Positions 46,495-56,209 of a stretch of 64,000 nt of DNA are shown one piece after another; position 1 is the stretch's first letter, and each line of letters starts with the position of its first letter. Source of the stretch: Deinococcus deserti VCD115 (GTDB lineage Bacteria; Deinococcota; Deinococci; Deinococcales; Deinococcaceae); contig NC_012526.1 of NCBI RefSeq assembly GCF_000020685.1, forward strand, positions 271,001 to 335,000, written 5' to 3'. Made by a program: the position numbers and the translations under genes. Below the pieces are notes generated by a model that was not told where the DNA came from, searched no databases, and worked only from the letters and a program-made list of their open reading frames with translations.

Positions 46495-47508
46495 ATGCCT
46501 CTTGAAATTAATCAGATTCATCAAGGTGATTCACGCAAGCTGCTTAAAGAGATCGATGCGAACTCAATCGATCTTAGCGTTTGGTCGCCACCCTATTATG
46601 TAGGGAAAGACTACGAACGATATTTGGAGTCATACCAAGACTGGGTAAATCTCTTAAGTGCGGTCATTGCTGAGCATGACAGAATCTTGAAGCCTGGTGG
46701 CTTTATGGTAATTAACATAGCAGACATTCTTGTGTTTAAGGATGAAGAGATTCCAAGATTCCAGGCGCTTAACATCACTAAGCAGCGCTCTGCAATTACT
46801 CGAGAAGACGTTCTAGCTGCTAAAGAAAATAACCCCACATTTAGTAGATACCAGCTTGCTGAGCTGCTCGGGACCAGTGAACAAACTATTGACCGTAGGC
46901 TCAATGGGAACAATATTCGCGGCGGCAAATATAACACTCAAACTCGTGTGAAATTAGTAGGCGATGTTGTTTCTGATGCTGCTCATGCTGCTCGTCTATA
47001 TCTTTACGATAGGCGCATTTGGGCCAAAGACGCTGCTTGGGAAAACTCAAAATGGACAAGTTTGTCCTACCGGTCTGTAGATGAATTTGAATATATTTAT
47101 ATATTTTGGAAGCCTGGAGAGACTGTTGTTGATCGCAGGAGATTGACAGGTGACGAGTGGAAGGAATGGGGTTCAAGAGGAATCTGGCGATTTCCTTCAG
47201 TACGAGCGAACGACGATCACGAGGCTAAGTTCCCCTTAGAACTTCCCACGCGAGTAATTAAACTTCTGACGAATCCTGGTGACACTGTGCTTGACTGCTT
47301 TATGGGTAGCGGGACAACTGCGGTGGCGGCGACGAACCTGAACCGTAATTTCATTGGACTTGAGCTGCTGCCTGAATACGTCGCCCTTTCCAGAAGAAAT
47401 GTAGCTGCTGCGGTACAAAGAGGTCATGGACTTCTTCGGCAGGACAAAGATTTGCGGCTCTCCTCAGAACGAACCGAGGAAGCCGCAGCAGTTGGCCTAT
47501 TCGACTAG
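46495..47508 (+). CDS. DNA methyltransferase, beta class (M.BglI-like, probably m4C)
   Basis: A 337-residue SAM-dependent DNA methyltransferase. The catalytic motif SPPY is at 31-34, typical of N4-cytosine enzymes, and the SAM motif LDCFMGSGTTAVAA is near 266-279, giving the beta-class order. The middle third (AELLGTSEQTIDRRLNGNNI) forms a helix-turn-helix-like target region. GGGAGA precedes the ATG at 46495. It converges on the BglI-type endonuclease gene with a 4-bp overlap. Its codon use is clearly AT-richer than its neighbours, a sign of recent transfer. Confidence 0.87.
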   Translation: MPLEINQIHQGDSRKLLKEIDANSIDLSVWSPPYYVGKDYERYLESYQDWVNLLSAVIAEHDRILKPGGFMVINIADILVFKDEEIPRFQALNITKQRSAITREDVLAAKENNPTFSRYQLAELLGTSEQTIDRRLNGNNIRGGKYNTQTRVKLVGDVVSDAAHAARLYLYDRRIWAKDAAWENSKWTSLSYRSVDEFEYIYIFWKPGETVVDRRRLTGDEWKEWGSRGIWRFPSVRANDDHEAKFPLELPTRVIKLLTNPGDTVLDCFMGSGTTAVAATNLNRNFIGLELLPEYVALSRRNVAAAVQRGHGLLRQDKDLRLSSERTEEAAAVGLFD

Positions 47509-48368
47509 ACGCGGTGGGATAGCACCCAGCCATCCTCTTGGCGCTCCATTTTCACGGCGCGCCAATTCGCAATTCGAGCTAGCGGATTCAGCTTGACCCG
47601 GATACGGCGAGTTGAGGAGTCTTTGGTTACCTCATCCTTGCCTGAGGTAATGAGTCCATCAGCTTTCGCGTAGGAGTGGACTCCGTTAGAGAACATCAGA
47701 AGACCATTAGGCACGCAAACTACTTCGAAGTGACGGATAGGATGGACGCCGTACTCGACTGTACTGTAGACGGCCTTGATGTAGAAGGTAAGGCAAACAC
47801 GCCGTTTGTCACCTGCGAGGTACAAAGGGGGAAGCTTAGGCTGGAAGTTGAAATTCAGTCCTCGGCTGCCACGGTAGTGAATAGGCCAGTGATTGTTGCG
47901 GAGTCCAAAAGCATCCCAATGTTCACCATCACCTGAAACCTGATTAGGCGGAACTACGACTTCGTTATCCACCTCGTTCGGACCAGTGATCTTAATATCG
48001 CAATGAATGAAAGCATCATCCGTCATGAAGCGGATGTCACCCCCGGTGGGTAAGCCAGGAAAGCGGACATTCTCGAGCTTATGACACACTGCTTTAATGA
48101 TGTGCGAACCGACCAGCTTCTCACCGAGCTCCAGCATCGGGATGGCCTCGTTGCGGAAGGCACGTCCACGCTGTTCTGGCGGATAGTTGCGCCAGAAAGG
48201 AAGAAGTTCAGGTCCAAACTCATGGAAATCCTGATGCATGTCTTCCGCAGCTTCCTTAATGATGTTCACCATCACCGACATGTATTTCTGCTCCATTTCA
48301 ATGAGTTCGTCGAGATTACTCAAGAGAGATGCCCTTTCTTTCATGTACTTCTGATGCAAATCATTCAT
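47505..48368 (-). CDS. Type II restriction endonuclease, BglI family
   Basis: A 287-residue protein that resembles BglI along most of its length as I recall that sequence: FWRNYPPEQRG, LELGEKLVGS, GLPTGGDIRF, CDIKITGP, PPNQVSGDG, LPPLYL and VPNGLLMFSNG. The catalytic residues would be D111, D124 and K126 (the D-x-K of CDIK). BglI cuts GCCNNNNNGGC; the same or a related site is likely but unproven. It is preceded on the same strand by an XRE gene and faces its methyltransferase tail to tail. Confidence 0.85.
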   Translation of the reverse strand: MNDLHQKYMKERASLLSNLDELIEMEQKYMSVMVNIIKEAAEDMHQDFHEFGPELLPFWRNYPPEQRGRAFRNEAIPMLELGEKLVGSHIIKAVCHKLENVRFPGLPTGGDIRFMTDDAFIHCDIKITGPNEVDNEVVVPPNQVSGDGEHWDAFGLRNNHWPIHYRGSRGLNFNFQPKLPPLYLAGDKRRVCLTFYIKAVYSTVEYGVHPIRHFEVVCVPNGLLMFSNGVHSYAKADGLITSGKDEVTKDSSTRRIRVKLNPLARIANWRAVKMERQEDGWVLSHRV

Positions 48369-48395
48369 GTCAGAAAGTGTACGCCGTCACACCGG

Positions 48396-48417
48396 ATACG
48401 TCAATCACGTAATACGT
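48396..48417. promoter_or_regulatory. Operator-like palindrome upstream of the endonuclease gene
   Basis: ACGTAATACGT (48407-48417) is a perfect odd palindrome, and a further ATACGT lies at 48396-48401. They sit between the XRE stop and the endonuclease start, where controller-protein boxes are found in other systems. Confidence 0.4.
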
Positions 48418-48439
48418 ATGGTTGGCGTATTGTCTAGAC

Positions 48440-48682
48440 CTATGTCAGTAGTTCGTCAACCCTGACTCCCAGCGCAGATGCCACCTTGACGAGGGTGCTC
48501 AGTTGGGGGTCAATCTGTGCGTTCTCAAGCTTGCCGGGGTGGGTGCGGTGAATGCCCGCGGCGGCAGCGAATTCATCCTGATTCATGCCCTTAGCCAAGC
48601 GCAGCTCGCGGATGCGCTGGCCGACGCGTATGCGGACCTCCTGCACCAGGGGGTCTGTGGGCTGAGGCTTGCGGGCAGGCAT
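48440..48682 (-). CDS. XRE-family regulator, candidate controller protein of the R-M system
   Basis: An 80-residue single-domain helix-turn-helix protein (IRELRLAKGMNQDEFAAAAGIHRTHPGKLENAQIDPQLSTLVKVASALGV), the size and fold of restriction-modification C proteins. It lies directly upstream of the endonuclease gene on the same strand, the usual C-R order, so it may delay nuclease expression after entry into a new host. An alternative is a general element repressor. Confidence 0.72.
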   Translation of the reverse strand: MPARKPQPTDPLVQEVRIRVGQRIRELRLAKGMNQDEFAAAAGIHRTHPGKLENAQIDPQLSTLVKVASALGVRVDELLT

Positions 48683-48695
48683 CCGCTGAGCATCG

Positions 48696-48738
48696 GATCA
48701 GACACCGTTGAGTGCGACTGACGCGAATCGGTCTGATC
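48696..48738. promoter_or_regulatory. Inverted repeat upstream of the XRE gene
   Basis: GATCAGAC (48696-48703) and GTCTGATC (48731-48738) are exact complements separated by 27 nt. They lie between the XRE start and a divergent membrane-protein gene, a candidate autoregulatory site. Confidence 0.45.
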
Positions 48739-48788
48739 TTGTTATGTACCACGGAATAAGAGGAAGATGAAGTGCGGAGGTCAATTCA

Positions 48789-49376
48789 ATGGGCTTATTC
48801 CTCGGTATGGTCGGTATGGTTCTCTCTTTCGGCGGGCTCGTCCTGCTTCTCGTCTCTGTGGTGATGCGACTGCTCAAGCGACCTCAGCCCCGCATCACGC
48901 GCTGGCCCTTGCTGCTTGGAGCAGTCGTCGTTGGGTTTGGCTTGACGATTGTGGGCGGTGCGCTGATGGCCCCTTCTCTCGCTGCGGAAGCGGGTACGCC
49001 CTCGGGCCAGGAGACGGCGGCTGAGGCTGCCCCACAGCGCGTGCCTGCTGAAGCCACGGAGAGCCAAGATTCGGCCACGCAGACGCCAGAGCCTCCGGCT
49101 GCCCCAGAGACGACGGCGGAGCGCATTAACATTGGCCTCTTCCTGGTGAAGTGCCGCAGCGAGGTCAAGTCACAGCTCAAGTCTCCCGCCACGGCGAAGT
49201 TTCCAGGCAGCATGGAGTCCGCAGCGCAAGCCGAGGAGACGGACGCGGGAGAGCGGACGTGGAATGGGTACGTTGATTCGCAGAATGGGTTTGGCGCAAC
49301 GGTGCGGACCCAGTTCGAGTGCAGATACGACCCTGCCGACCCTGCGGGTGAGGTGGCCGTGACGATGCAGGAATAA
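48789..49376 (+). CDS. Membrane-anchored hypothetical protein
   Basis: A 195-residue protein with two N-terminal transmembrane helices (MGLFLGMVGMVLSFGGLVLL; WPLLLGAVVVGFGLTIVGGA), an Ala/Glu/Pro/Thr-rich linker (about 65-110) and a C-terminal domain (CRSEVKSQLKSPATAKFPG...GYVDSQNGFGATVRTQFEC) with two cysteines. The C-terminal text resembles small domains seen on phage or plasmid-borne lipoproteins. Function unknown. Confidence 0.6.
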   Translation: MGLFLGMVGMVLSFGGLVLLLVSVVMRLLKRPQPRITRWPLLLGAVVVGFGLTIVGGALMAPSLAAEAGTPSGQETAAEAAPQRVPAEATESQDSATQTPEPPAAPETTAERINIGLFLVKCRSEVKSQLKSPATAKFPGSMESAAQAEETDAGERTWNGYVDSQNGFGATVRTQFECRYDPADPAGEVAVTMQE

Positions 49377-49457
49377 GGCACAGACTCACGAGCAGGCCAG
49401 AGGGGATGTCCTCTGGCTTGTTTGTTTGCCTGCCCCCTCATTTCAGGAGGGTTGGTC

Positions 49458-50003
49458 TTGTGTATGCAACCAAGGTTCTCAGGAGCACGTATCGGGAACT
49501 ATATGAGGCTCAGGATGGATCGCCAGCGGCTCAAGGCTTTCTTCGAATCGGACACAGGGAAGAGAATTGACCGCGCTGTCGATTTGAGCTTCAAGGCGTG
49601 GTTGGGGATTTTGCTCCTGTTCATCTGCCTACTAGCATTTCTAACGTTGCTAGTGAAGGGCATGGGCTATGGGGAACCGCTCTACAAGGATGTGTTGTAT
49701 ATCGTTCAGATTGTCGGCACAGTGGCTACTGTCGTGGCTCTGGTGCTTGGTATGGCTAACAGAGCACCCCTGAACTTCTACTCATGGGGCTTCGGGATTT
49801 CATCAATCCTGACGGACAAAGGCACGGAAGCCTTGAGGTTCTATACGACCGAGTCGGTTCTGGCAAGCAAAGGCCGATTCGCAACAGCTGCCTTGTGGAT
49901 TCAGGCGGTTGGTGTATCGGTGATTATGGCGTTGACTGTGGTTGCTCTTGGGCATCTTGCGATCGTTGCTGTAGCAAGGCTCCGCCAGAGCCGCACTCCT
50001 TGA
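49458..50003 (+). CDS. Membrane protein with three predicted helices
   Basis: A 181-residue protein. A basic N-terminus leads to helices AWLGILLLFICLLAFLTLLV, VLYIVQIVGTVATVVALVLG and VGVSVIMALTVVALGHLAIV. No domain recognised. AGGAGG at 49445-49450 points to the TTG at 49458; the ATG at 49464 is an alternative. Together with the preceding gene it may guard the membrane or serve as an effector, but nothing in the sequence proves this. Confidence 0.55.
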   Translation: MCMQPRFSGARIGNYMRLRMDRQRLKAFFESDTGKRIDRAVDLSFKAWLGILLLFICLLAFLTLLVKGMGYGEPLYKDVLYIVQIVGTVATVVALVLGMANRAPLNFYSWGFGISSILTDKGTEALRFYTTESVLASKGRFATAALWIQAVGVSVIMALTVVALGHLAIVAVARLRQSRTP

Positions 50004-50106
50004 GCAGTGGGCTGCGATAAAGCGTCAAGTTGTCCCCTTCATGGTTGATCCTGCACTATCCTGAGCAGGATATGCTCACTGAGCGTTCGCTCAAAGGGGT
50101 GGTTGG

Positions 50107-50460
50107 GTGACTCTTACCTATAACGACATGAAGCGGAAGGCCAATGCTGCACTAAGTCTTGCCATATCGGTGAGTGACACTAAGCAACTGAGGATGGACC
50201 CGGATGTTGAAGTCCAAGGTGATCCTTTTACAGGAATGATCTTCAATGCTCGGACTAGAAATCAGGACGAGCGTACGCTAATGATTGAGGACCAGCTGGT
50301 GCCCAAGCAGGCGAGGGTGCAGCAGTTAATGCTTGACTTAGAGGCTCATGTATACCCACAAGCCCAACTTCCTGCGATCTCCGACGAACTGGATCGTCTG
50401 ATTGAAGAGTTAGAGGCGATGAAGCAGATGTACGACGCAGACTACGGCGGTCTGGCGTAG
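50107..50460 (+). CDS. Hypothetical protein, element-borne
   Basis: A 117-residue soluble protein starting at GTG. The C-terminal half is helical and acidic (RVQQLMLDLEAHVYPQ...ELDRLIEELEAMKQMYDADYG). No family recognised. It is the last gene before the tRNA-Lys att site and lies in a slightly AT-richer segment. Confidence 0.55.
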   Translation: MTLTYNDMKRKANAALSLAISVSDTKQLRMDPDVEVQGDPFTGMIFNARTRNQDERTLMIEDQLVPKQARVQQLMLDLEAHVYPQAQLPAISDELDRLIEELEAMKQMYDADYGGLA

Positions 50461-50519
50461 CTGCGCGGTAGCTGCGGATTGGGCTTTGGCCTAGTCCGCT
50501 TGCTTTGTGTAAATGGAAG

Positions 50520-50622
<103 letters not shown>

Positions 50623-50659
50623 AGAGCGGCATGAAGTATAGGAGCCGCCCTGCAATCTG

Positions 50660-51838
50660 TCAAGCCGTGGCTTCCCCGGTCATCTCGTCCAGAATGACCG
50701 TGCGGGCCAGACCTGCCAGATACAGGCTTCCGGTCACCAGCAGCGTGCCTCCGGGCGGCGTGCGCCGGATCGCCTGCGCGAGGGCCTCATAGGGGTCGGC
50801 ATACGACAGTCCTCCATACCGTGCGACCAGTTCATCGGGCGGGGTGGCCAGTTCACCGGGCGCGGTGAACAGCCGCGTGCTGCTCAGGGGAAGCAGGGGC
50901 GCCAGGGTGGCGTGCGTGTCCTTGCGGGCCAGATTTCCGAACAGCATGGCGTCCACCCGGCTCAGGCTGGCGGCCAGCGCGCGGGTGGCATGCGGATTGT
51001 GGGCTCCGTCTACCAGCACCACCCGGTCCTGGACCTCGAAGCGTTCCAGTCGGCCCGGATGAATGGCCCCCAGGGCAGCGTCCAGGCCCGAGGCATATCC
51101 CAGCGTGCGCAGGGTGGCAGCGGCCAGGGACGCGTTGATGTGCTGGTGTTTGCCTTGCATGGCGGGTGGATAGGGAAGAGCGAACAGCTCCGGATGACTC
51201 TGGAAGGTCAGCAGCGGCGCTCCCGTTTCGGCGGCGACCTTCTGAATGGTCTGAAGGGCCTCGCCCGTAGCTGTGGTCAGCAGGGGTACCCCACTCCGGG
51301 CCGCCCCCGCCTTGTCAGCGGCGATCTCAGCCACCGTTTCACCCAGGACTGTCGTGTGGTCCAGGTCCACGTTGGTCAGGGCAACGGCCCGCACGTCGGG
51401 CAGGGTCTGTGTGGCGTCGCTGCGGCCCCCCACGCCAGCTTCCATCACGGCAAGCTCCACGCCGCTTTCGGCAAAAGCCTGACAGGCCAGGGCCAGCGTC
51501 AGGTCGAAAAAAGCCGCGTCAGGCGCATGAACGCGCGCCCACTCGATAAAGGCGGCAGTGCGCTCGGGCTTCAGGTTGTAACCGTTTATGCGGACGCGTT
51601 CCTCGTAGTGCTGCAGGTGGGGGCTGGTAAAGCGGCCCACCCGGACTCCGCAGGCCAGCAGGCCGGCTTCCAGCATGGCGCAGGTGCTGCCCTTGCCGTT
51701 GGTGCCCACCACGCGCACGCTTCCAAAGCGGCGGTCCGGGGCTCCCAGGGCATCAAGCAGGGTGCGCGCCGCCTGAGGTCCACGCGCCCGGCCGGAGCGA
51801 GTCCGGGTGTACAGCCAGTCGTAATCCGGGCTGGTCAT
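50660..51838 (-). CDS. folC: Folylpolyglutamate synthase / dihydrofolate synthase
   Basis: A 392-residue Mur-ligase-type enzyme that adds glutamate to folates. The P-loop is VVGTNGKGSTCAML, followed by FTSPHLQHYEERVRING, LAVMEAGVGGRSDATQ, VALTNVDLDHTTVLG and the C-terminal VVLVDGAHNPHATRAL. Its start overlaps the end of the creatininase-family gene by 4 nt, so the pair is co-translated. folE elsewhere in this window serves the same pathway. Confidence 0.93.
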   Translation of the reverse strand: MTSPDYDWLYTRTRSGRARGPQAARTLLDALGAPDRRFGSVRVVGTNGKGSTCAMLEAGLLACGVRVGRFTSPHLQHYEERVRINGYNLKPERTAAFIEWARVHAPDAAFFDLTLALACQAFAESGVELAVMEAGVGGRSDATQTLPDVRAVALTNVDLDHTTVLGETVAEIAADKAGAARSGVPLLTTATGEALQTIQKVAAETGAPLLTFQSHPELFALPYPPAMQGKHQHINASLAAATLRTLGYASGLDAALGAIHPGRLERFEVQDRVVLVDGAHNPHATRALAASLSRVDAMLFGNLARKDTHATLAPLLPLSSTRLFTAPGELATPPDELVARYGGLSYADPYEALAQAIRRTPPGGTLLVTGSLYLAGLARTVILDEMTGEATA

Positions 51839-52539
51839 GGGGCCCAGCCGTTCTCTAACAGCGCGCGGGTTTCAGCCACGGCCTGCGCCCAGATACGCGC
51901 CATGTCCTCATCGGGGCGCACGTGCAGGCCAGCGTAATTTCCGTCCCCCAGCAGCGCGCGGGCCGCCTGAGGCCCCAGCGGTTTCAGGCGGCCCAGGTCC
52001 ACGGCGGGCTTGCGCTCCTCTGGAGCCGTCACTCCTTCTAGGCGGGTCCAGGGGAAATTTTCCATCCAGCTGGCGTGGCTGGCCAGTTCGTCGGTGGCCT
52101 GCACAGCGGCCCAGGTGCGCGGCGCGTTCCACCAGTTGTGCCACTGCACGCGGGTGTCCGGGTGGGCCGAAAGCCACTCGCCCAGCCAGCCCTGTCCGGG
52201 AGCGTTGCCCCCGTGGCCGTTGACCACCAGAATCCGCCGGAAACCGTGGGTGTACAGGCTGCCCAGCAGGTCCTCCAGCACACTCAGATAGGTGCTAGTG
52301 CGCAGGCTCAGGGTGCCGGGGTAGGCCATGAACGTCGGGGTGATGCCGTAGGGCAGCGCTGGGAACACCGGGACTCCCAGCGGCCCCGCAGCTTCCAGGG
52401 AGATCCGTTCGGCCAGCAGCGAATCTGTGGCCAGACTCAGCGTGGCGTGCTGCTCGGTGCAGCCCAGCGGCAGCACGCAGCGGTCGTCGCGCTGCAGCCA
52501 GGCCTCGACCATTTCCCAGTTCATGTCCTGAACACGCAT
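51835..52539 (-). CDS. Creatininase-family amidohydrolase
   Basis: A 234-residue protein of the creatininase/FAPy-deformylase-like superfamily. Metal-binding blocks are [18 protein letters not shown] near the N-terminus and [18 protein letters not shown] in the middle. Members hydrolyse creatinine, mycofactocin precursors or FAPy; the substrate here is unknown. TACCCT 6 nt before the ATG at 52539 fits a leaderless start. It is the first gene of a pair with folC. Confidence 0.83.
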   Translation of the reverse strand: MRVQDMNWEMVEAWLQRDDRCVLPLGCTEQHATLSLATDSLLAERISLEAAGPLGVPVFPALPYGITPTFMAYPGTLSLRTSTYLSVLEDLLGSLYTHGFRRILVVNGHGGNAPGQGWLGEWLSAHPDTRVQWHNWWNAPRTWAAVQATDELASHASWMENFPWTRLEGVTAPEERKPAVDLGRLKPLGPQAARALLGDGNYAGLHVRPDEDMARIWAQAVAETRALLENGWAP

Positions 52540-52596
52540 ACGGGCAGGGTAGCGCTCCCGATGCGGGGTGGCAGGCGGCGGGCTACGATACGGCTC

Positions 52597-53121
52597 GTGA
52601 TGAACGACACGGGACGGCCACGGGTGGGCGTGGTGATGGGCAGCCGCAGCGATTTCGAAACCATGCAGGGGGCGCTGGAAGTGCTGCAGCAGCTGGAAGT
52701 CGCCTATGAGGTCCGGGTGCTTTCGGCCCACCGGACCCCGCACCTGCTGCCCAGTTATGCCGCCCGCGCCGAGCGCCTGAACCTGAGCTGCATCATTGCC
52801 GGGGCTGGCGGCGCGGCGCACCTGCCGGGCATGCTGGCGGCTTTTACACGCGTGCCGGTGCTGGGCGTGCCGGTGCAGTCGCGCGCCCTGAGTGGCCAGG
52901 ACAGCCTGCTGAGCATCGTGCAGATGCCGGCCGGCATCCCGGTCGCCACCTTCGCCATCGGCGCGGCGGGTGCAAAGAACGCTGCCCTGTTCGCCGCTGC
53001 CATGCTGGCCACCACCGACGAGGCCGTGCGTGACCGGCTGGACGCCTACCGGGACGCCCAGACCCGCTCGGTGCTGGACGACCCCTACTTCGACGGGCAC
53101 GCCCAGGGAGGCGCCGAATGA
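52597..53121 (+). CDS. purE: N5-carboxyaminoimidazole ribonucleotide mutase
   Basis: A 174-residue class I PurE that moves the carboxylate of N5-CAIR to C4 in purine synthesis. Motifs: [27 protein letters not shown] and [17 protein letters not shown], with the catalytic Ser and His. TACGAT lies 7 nt before the GTG at 52597, favouring that start; the adjacent ATG at 52600 is the alternative. It overlaps purK by 4 nt. Confidence 0.95.
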   Translation: MMNDTGRPRVGVVMGSRSDFETMQGALEVLQQLEVAYEVRVLSAHRTPHLLPSYAARAERLNLSCIIAGAGGAAHLPGMLAAFTRVPVLGVPVQSRALSGQDSLLSIVQMPAGIPVATFAIGAAGAKNAALFAAAMLATTDEAVRDRLDAYRDAQTRSVLDDPYFDGHAQGGAE

Positions 53122-54251
53122 CCCTGGACCGTGAACGCCCACTGACGCTGGGCATTCTGGGCGGCGGTCAGCTGGCGCAGATGCTGGCGCTGGCTGCTCT
53201 GCCGCTGGGGGTGCGCGTTCAGGTGCTGGAACCCGACGCGCAGGCCCCTGCACGGCTGTGCGCCGAACACCTGCACGCCCCCTACACCGACCCGGCAGGG
53301 CTGGACGTCCTGGCCGGATGCGACGCAGTCACCCTGGAATTCGAGAACGTGCCGGTGCAGGCCCTTTCGGCCCTGGAAGGCCGGGTTCCGGTGCGTCCGG
53401 CCGGGTCGTTGCTGGCCCGCAGCAAGCACCGCGCGGTGGAGAAAGAAGCCCTGCGCGCGGCCGGAGCGGGCACGGCGCCGTTCGTGCGCCTGGAGGAGCC
53501 CGGCGACCTCGACGGAGCGCTGGAACAGGTCGGTGGCCAGGGCCTGCTGAAAACCAGTGAGCTGGGCTATGACGGCAAGGGGCAGGTCCGGGTGCGCAGC
53601 GCCACGGAACTTCAGGCCGCCTGGGCCTCCCTGGGCAGCGTGCCGTGTGTTCTCGAAGGTGTGGTGCCGTTCGAGCGCGAGGTCAGCCTGGGAGTTGCAC
53701 GCAGCGCCTCCGGGCAGGTGGCTTTCGGGCCACTGGTCGAGAACGTGCACCGCAGCGGCATCCTGCGAACCAGCGTGTATCCGGCGGCTGTGCCCGAAGG
53801 AACCGAGGCCCGGGCCCGGAAACTGGCGCGCGCGGTGGCCGAAAGCTGGGCCCTGGAAGGCCTGATCACCCTGGAATTCTTCCTGCTGCCCGGAGGCGAG
53901 TTGCTGGTCAACGAGGTCGCGCCGCGGGTCCACAACAGCGGACACCTGACCCAGGACGGCGGTGGCCTCAGCCAGTTCGAGGCCCAGGTGCGGGCTGTAC
54001 TTGGCTTGCCTCTGGCCGACTGGCGGCCCCTGCATCCCTGCGCCATGGTCAACGTGGTGGGCGTGGAAGACGAAGGTGGGCAGGCGCTATCGCCCGACTG
54101 GGCAGGCATCGACGCCCTCGAAGGCACCCGGGTGCACCTGTACCACAAGGCCTGGCGGGCGGGACGCAAGCTGGGGCACGTCAATCTGGTCGCGCCCGAT
54201 CAGGCCACCTTGGGCCAGCGCCTGAAGCAGCTCGAAAGCCTGATTCCCTAA
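53118..54251 (+). CDS. purK: 5-(Carboxyamino)imidazole ribonucleotide synthase
   Basis: A 377-residue ATP-grasp enzyme that makes N5-CAIR from AIR, ATP and bicarbonate for PurE. The N-terminal [16 protein letters not shown] and the ATP-grasp blocks [32 protein letters not shown] and [18 protein letters not shown] are intact. Its ATG overlaps the purE stop. Confidence 0.95.
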   Translation: MTLDRERPLTLGILGGGQLAQMLALAALPLGVRVQVLEPDAQAPARLCAEHLHAPYTDPAGLDVLAGCDAVTLEFENVPVQALSALEGRVPVRPAGSLLARSKHRAVEKEALRAAGAGTAPFVRLEEPGDLDGALEQVGGQGLLKTSELGYDGKGQVRVRSATELQAAWASLGSVPCVLEGVVPFEREVSLGVARSASGQVAFGPLVENVHRSGILRTSVYPAAVPEGTEARARKLARAVAESWALEGLITLEFFLLPGGELLVNEVAPRVHNSGHLTQDGGGLSQFEAQVRAVLGLPLADWRPLHPCAMVNVVGVEDEGGQALSPDWAGIDALEGTRVHLYHKAWRAGRKLGHVNLVAPDQATLGQRLKQLESLIP

Positions 54252-54336
54252 AGGCCCTGGATGCTGGGTAAAGGGCTGTAAACATCCCTCCTGGGCACCC
54301 TCACGGCCCGTCAGCCGGGGGCTCCTAGCCTGAGGT

Positions 54337-55515
54337 ATGAAGTTTTATCTGCTGCCCCTCCTGGCGCTGGCCCTCTCGGCGCCAGAAGGGGCAGCCCAGT
54401 CCGGTAAATCCGAGCCGTTCAAGCTGGTTCTGAAAACCAGCGAGCAGAAAATTCTGAAGGGGAAAGTTACCCGTCATCCGATTGTCAAATCCTGGACCGT
54501 ACCGGCGGCCGGTATTGCAGCCAGCAAAAAGTACCGCAAGCTCAGTACCACCCTGATTCCGCTTATCAACCGCATAGAAAAGCAGGTCAACGCCCGCAAG
54601 CCTGAGCCGGCCGTGTTCCGCAATGTGGCGGGCCGCTGGATCGCTGCCGATCAGACCGGCTGGCTGTTTGACCGGGACCGCACCAAGGCCAACCTGCTCA
54701 AAGCCATTCGCGGCGGCAAGGGACAGGCACAGGTCGCATTCAAGGAAGTCCGTCCCAGACGCAGTGTGGCCCTGCTGGCCGGGCGCGGTGTGCTGACGCA
54801 TGTGGCGGCCGGCACCAGCAGGTACGCCGGCAGCCCCGGCTTCCGTGAAAAAAACATCCTGGTGGGAGCCAGCAAGCTCGACAACTTCTTTATCCCTCCG
54901 GGTCACGAGTTCAACTTCAACGAGGAAGTTGGACAGGTTGACGCCAGCACGGGCTTCGTCAAAGGGTTTGTCATCAGTGGCGGAACCCTGGAAAAAGAGG
55001 ACGGCGGCGGCATCTGCCAGGTCAGCACCACCATTTTCCGGGCGCTGTACAAGGCCGGACTGCCCATCACCGAGCGCCACGAACACAGCCACCGCGTCAG
55101 GTATTACGATCCGGTCGGGTTCGAGGCCACTGTGTATGCCCCTGACAAGAATCTGCGCATGAAAAACGACACCGGGGCGTACCTGATGATCCAGGCGGGC
55201 TGGGACACGGCTGCCAAGACGCTGCGCTTTGATGTCTTTGGGGCCAACACCGGGCGCACAGTCAAGATCAGTCAACCCTCGGTCAGCAAGTTCAGGGCGC
55301 CTGGAAACCCGAGCTACACGGCCGACCCCAATGTGGCTCCCGGCGCGCGCCGCCTGCTGGACACCCCTGCGCAGGGCATGACCAGCGTGATCAGGCGGAC
55401 CATCAAGGTCAAGGGCAAGGTCATCAGCACCCATACCCTGAAAAGCACGTATGAGCCCTGGGGCGCCGTGTACGGCGTCAACCCCAACGACAAGCGCCTG
55501 AGTTCCAGATCCTGA
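54337..55515 (+). CDS. Exported VanW-family protein with G5-like tail
   Basis: A 392-residue secreted protein (signal peptide FYLLPLLALALSAPEGAAQ). The VanW domain is seen at about 165-260 (NILVGASKLDNFFIPPGHEFNFNEEVG...GGGICQVSTTIFRALYKAGL...ERHEHSHRVRYYDPVG). The end (TSVIRRTIKVKGKVISTHTLKSTYEP) looks like a G5-type envelope-binding module. VanW proteins are envelope proteins of unclear reaction. TAGCCT 5 nt before the ATG indicates leaderless transcription. Confidence 0.85.
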   Translation: MKFYLLPLLALALSAPEGAAQSGKSEPFKLVLKTSEQKILKGKVTRHPIVKSWTVPAAGIAASKKYRKLSTTLIPLINRIEKQVNARKPEPAVFRNVAGRWIAADQTGWLFDRDRTKANLLKAIRGGKGQAQVAFKEVRPRRSVALLAGRGVLTHVAAGTSRYAGSPGFREKNILVGASKLDNFFIPPGHEFNFNEEVGQVDASTGFVKGFVISGGTLEKEDGGGICQVSTTIFRALYKAGLPITERHEHSHRVRYYDPVGFEATVYAPDKNLRMKNDTGAYLMIQAGWDTAAKTLRFDVFGANTGRTVKISQPSVSKFRAPGNPSYTADPNVAPGARRLLDTPAQGMTSVIRRTIKVKGKVISTHTLKSTYEPWGAVYGVNPNDKRLSSRS

Positions 55516-55587
55516 GACTCCTGCGAGTCCTCAAATCCTGCGCGGAAGCTCGCTGGCCGGTACGGTTCCCCCCAGGTAAAGTGCGGC

Positions 55588-56166
55588 ATGGCTTTGTCCG
55601 CGTCTTTTCCTGACCTGCCGCCGGTTCCCAGTGAACTGCGTACGCCCAGGCTGCTGTTGCGCGCTCCGCGTCCGGAAGATGCGCCGGCAGTTCACGCGGC
55701 CATTCAGGCCTCGCTGCCGGAACTGCGGGAATGGATGGTCTGGGCCCAGAACCCGCTGGATCTGGCCGGGACCGTGGACAACCTGACCCAGGCAGCCGAG
55801 GCCTACGCCTCACGCGAAACTCTGCGGCTGCTGGTCTGGAGCGCCGATGGCACGGAGCTGATAGGCAGCAGCGGCTTTCACGCCCTGGACTGGCGCGTGC
55901 CAAAAGGGGAGATCGGGTACTGGATTTCCACGCCGTATACCGGACGCGGTTATGCCCTGGAGGTCACACGCGCGCTGACTGATCTGGCCCTGGATACCCT
56001 GCACCTGCGCCGTGTGGAAATCCGCTGCGACTCGCGCAACGAACGAAGTGCCCGTATTCCTCGTGCGCTGGGCTACCACTTCGACGGCTGCCTGCGGCAT
56101 GACTCGGTGGCGGCAAATGACCCCAGCCAGTTGCGGGACACCCTGGTGTTCAGCGTGGTGCGCTGA
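55588..56166 (+). CDS. GNAT acetyltransferase, RimJ/RimL-like
   Basis: A 192-residue GNAT protein. The N-terminal [23 protein letters not shown] and the acetyl-CoA site [25 protein letters not shown] are typical of ribosomal-protein or small-molecule N-acetyltransferases of this branch. TAAAGT 5 nt before the ATG suggests a leaderless message. The substrate cannot be predicted. Confidence 0.85.
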   Translation: MALSASFPDLPPVPSELRTPRLLLRAPRPEDAPAVHAAIQASLPELREWMVWAQNPLDLAGTVDNLTQAAEAYASRETLRLLVWSADGTELIGSSGFHALDWRVPKGEIGYWISTPYTGRGYALEVTRALTDLALDTLHLRRVEIRCDSRNERSARIPRALGYHFDGCLRHDSVAANDPSQLRDTLVFSVVR

Positions 56167-56209
56167 GCGGGCTTAATGACGGGTTGGCGCCAACAGATTC
56201 TGCTCCGGC

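Noticed and set aside
48743..48760. RDRM-like sequence TTATGTACCACGGAATAA
   Set aside because: Only the left arm matches; the right arm and the spacing are wrong.
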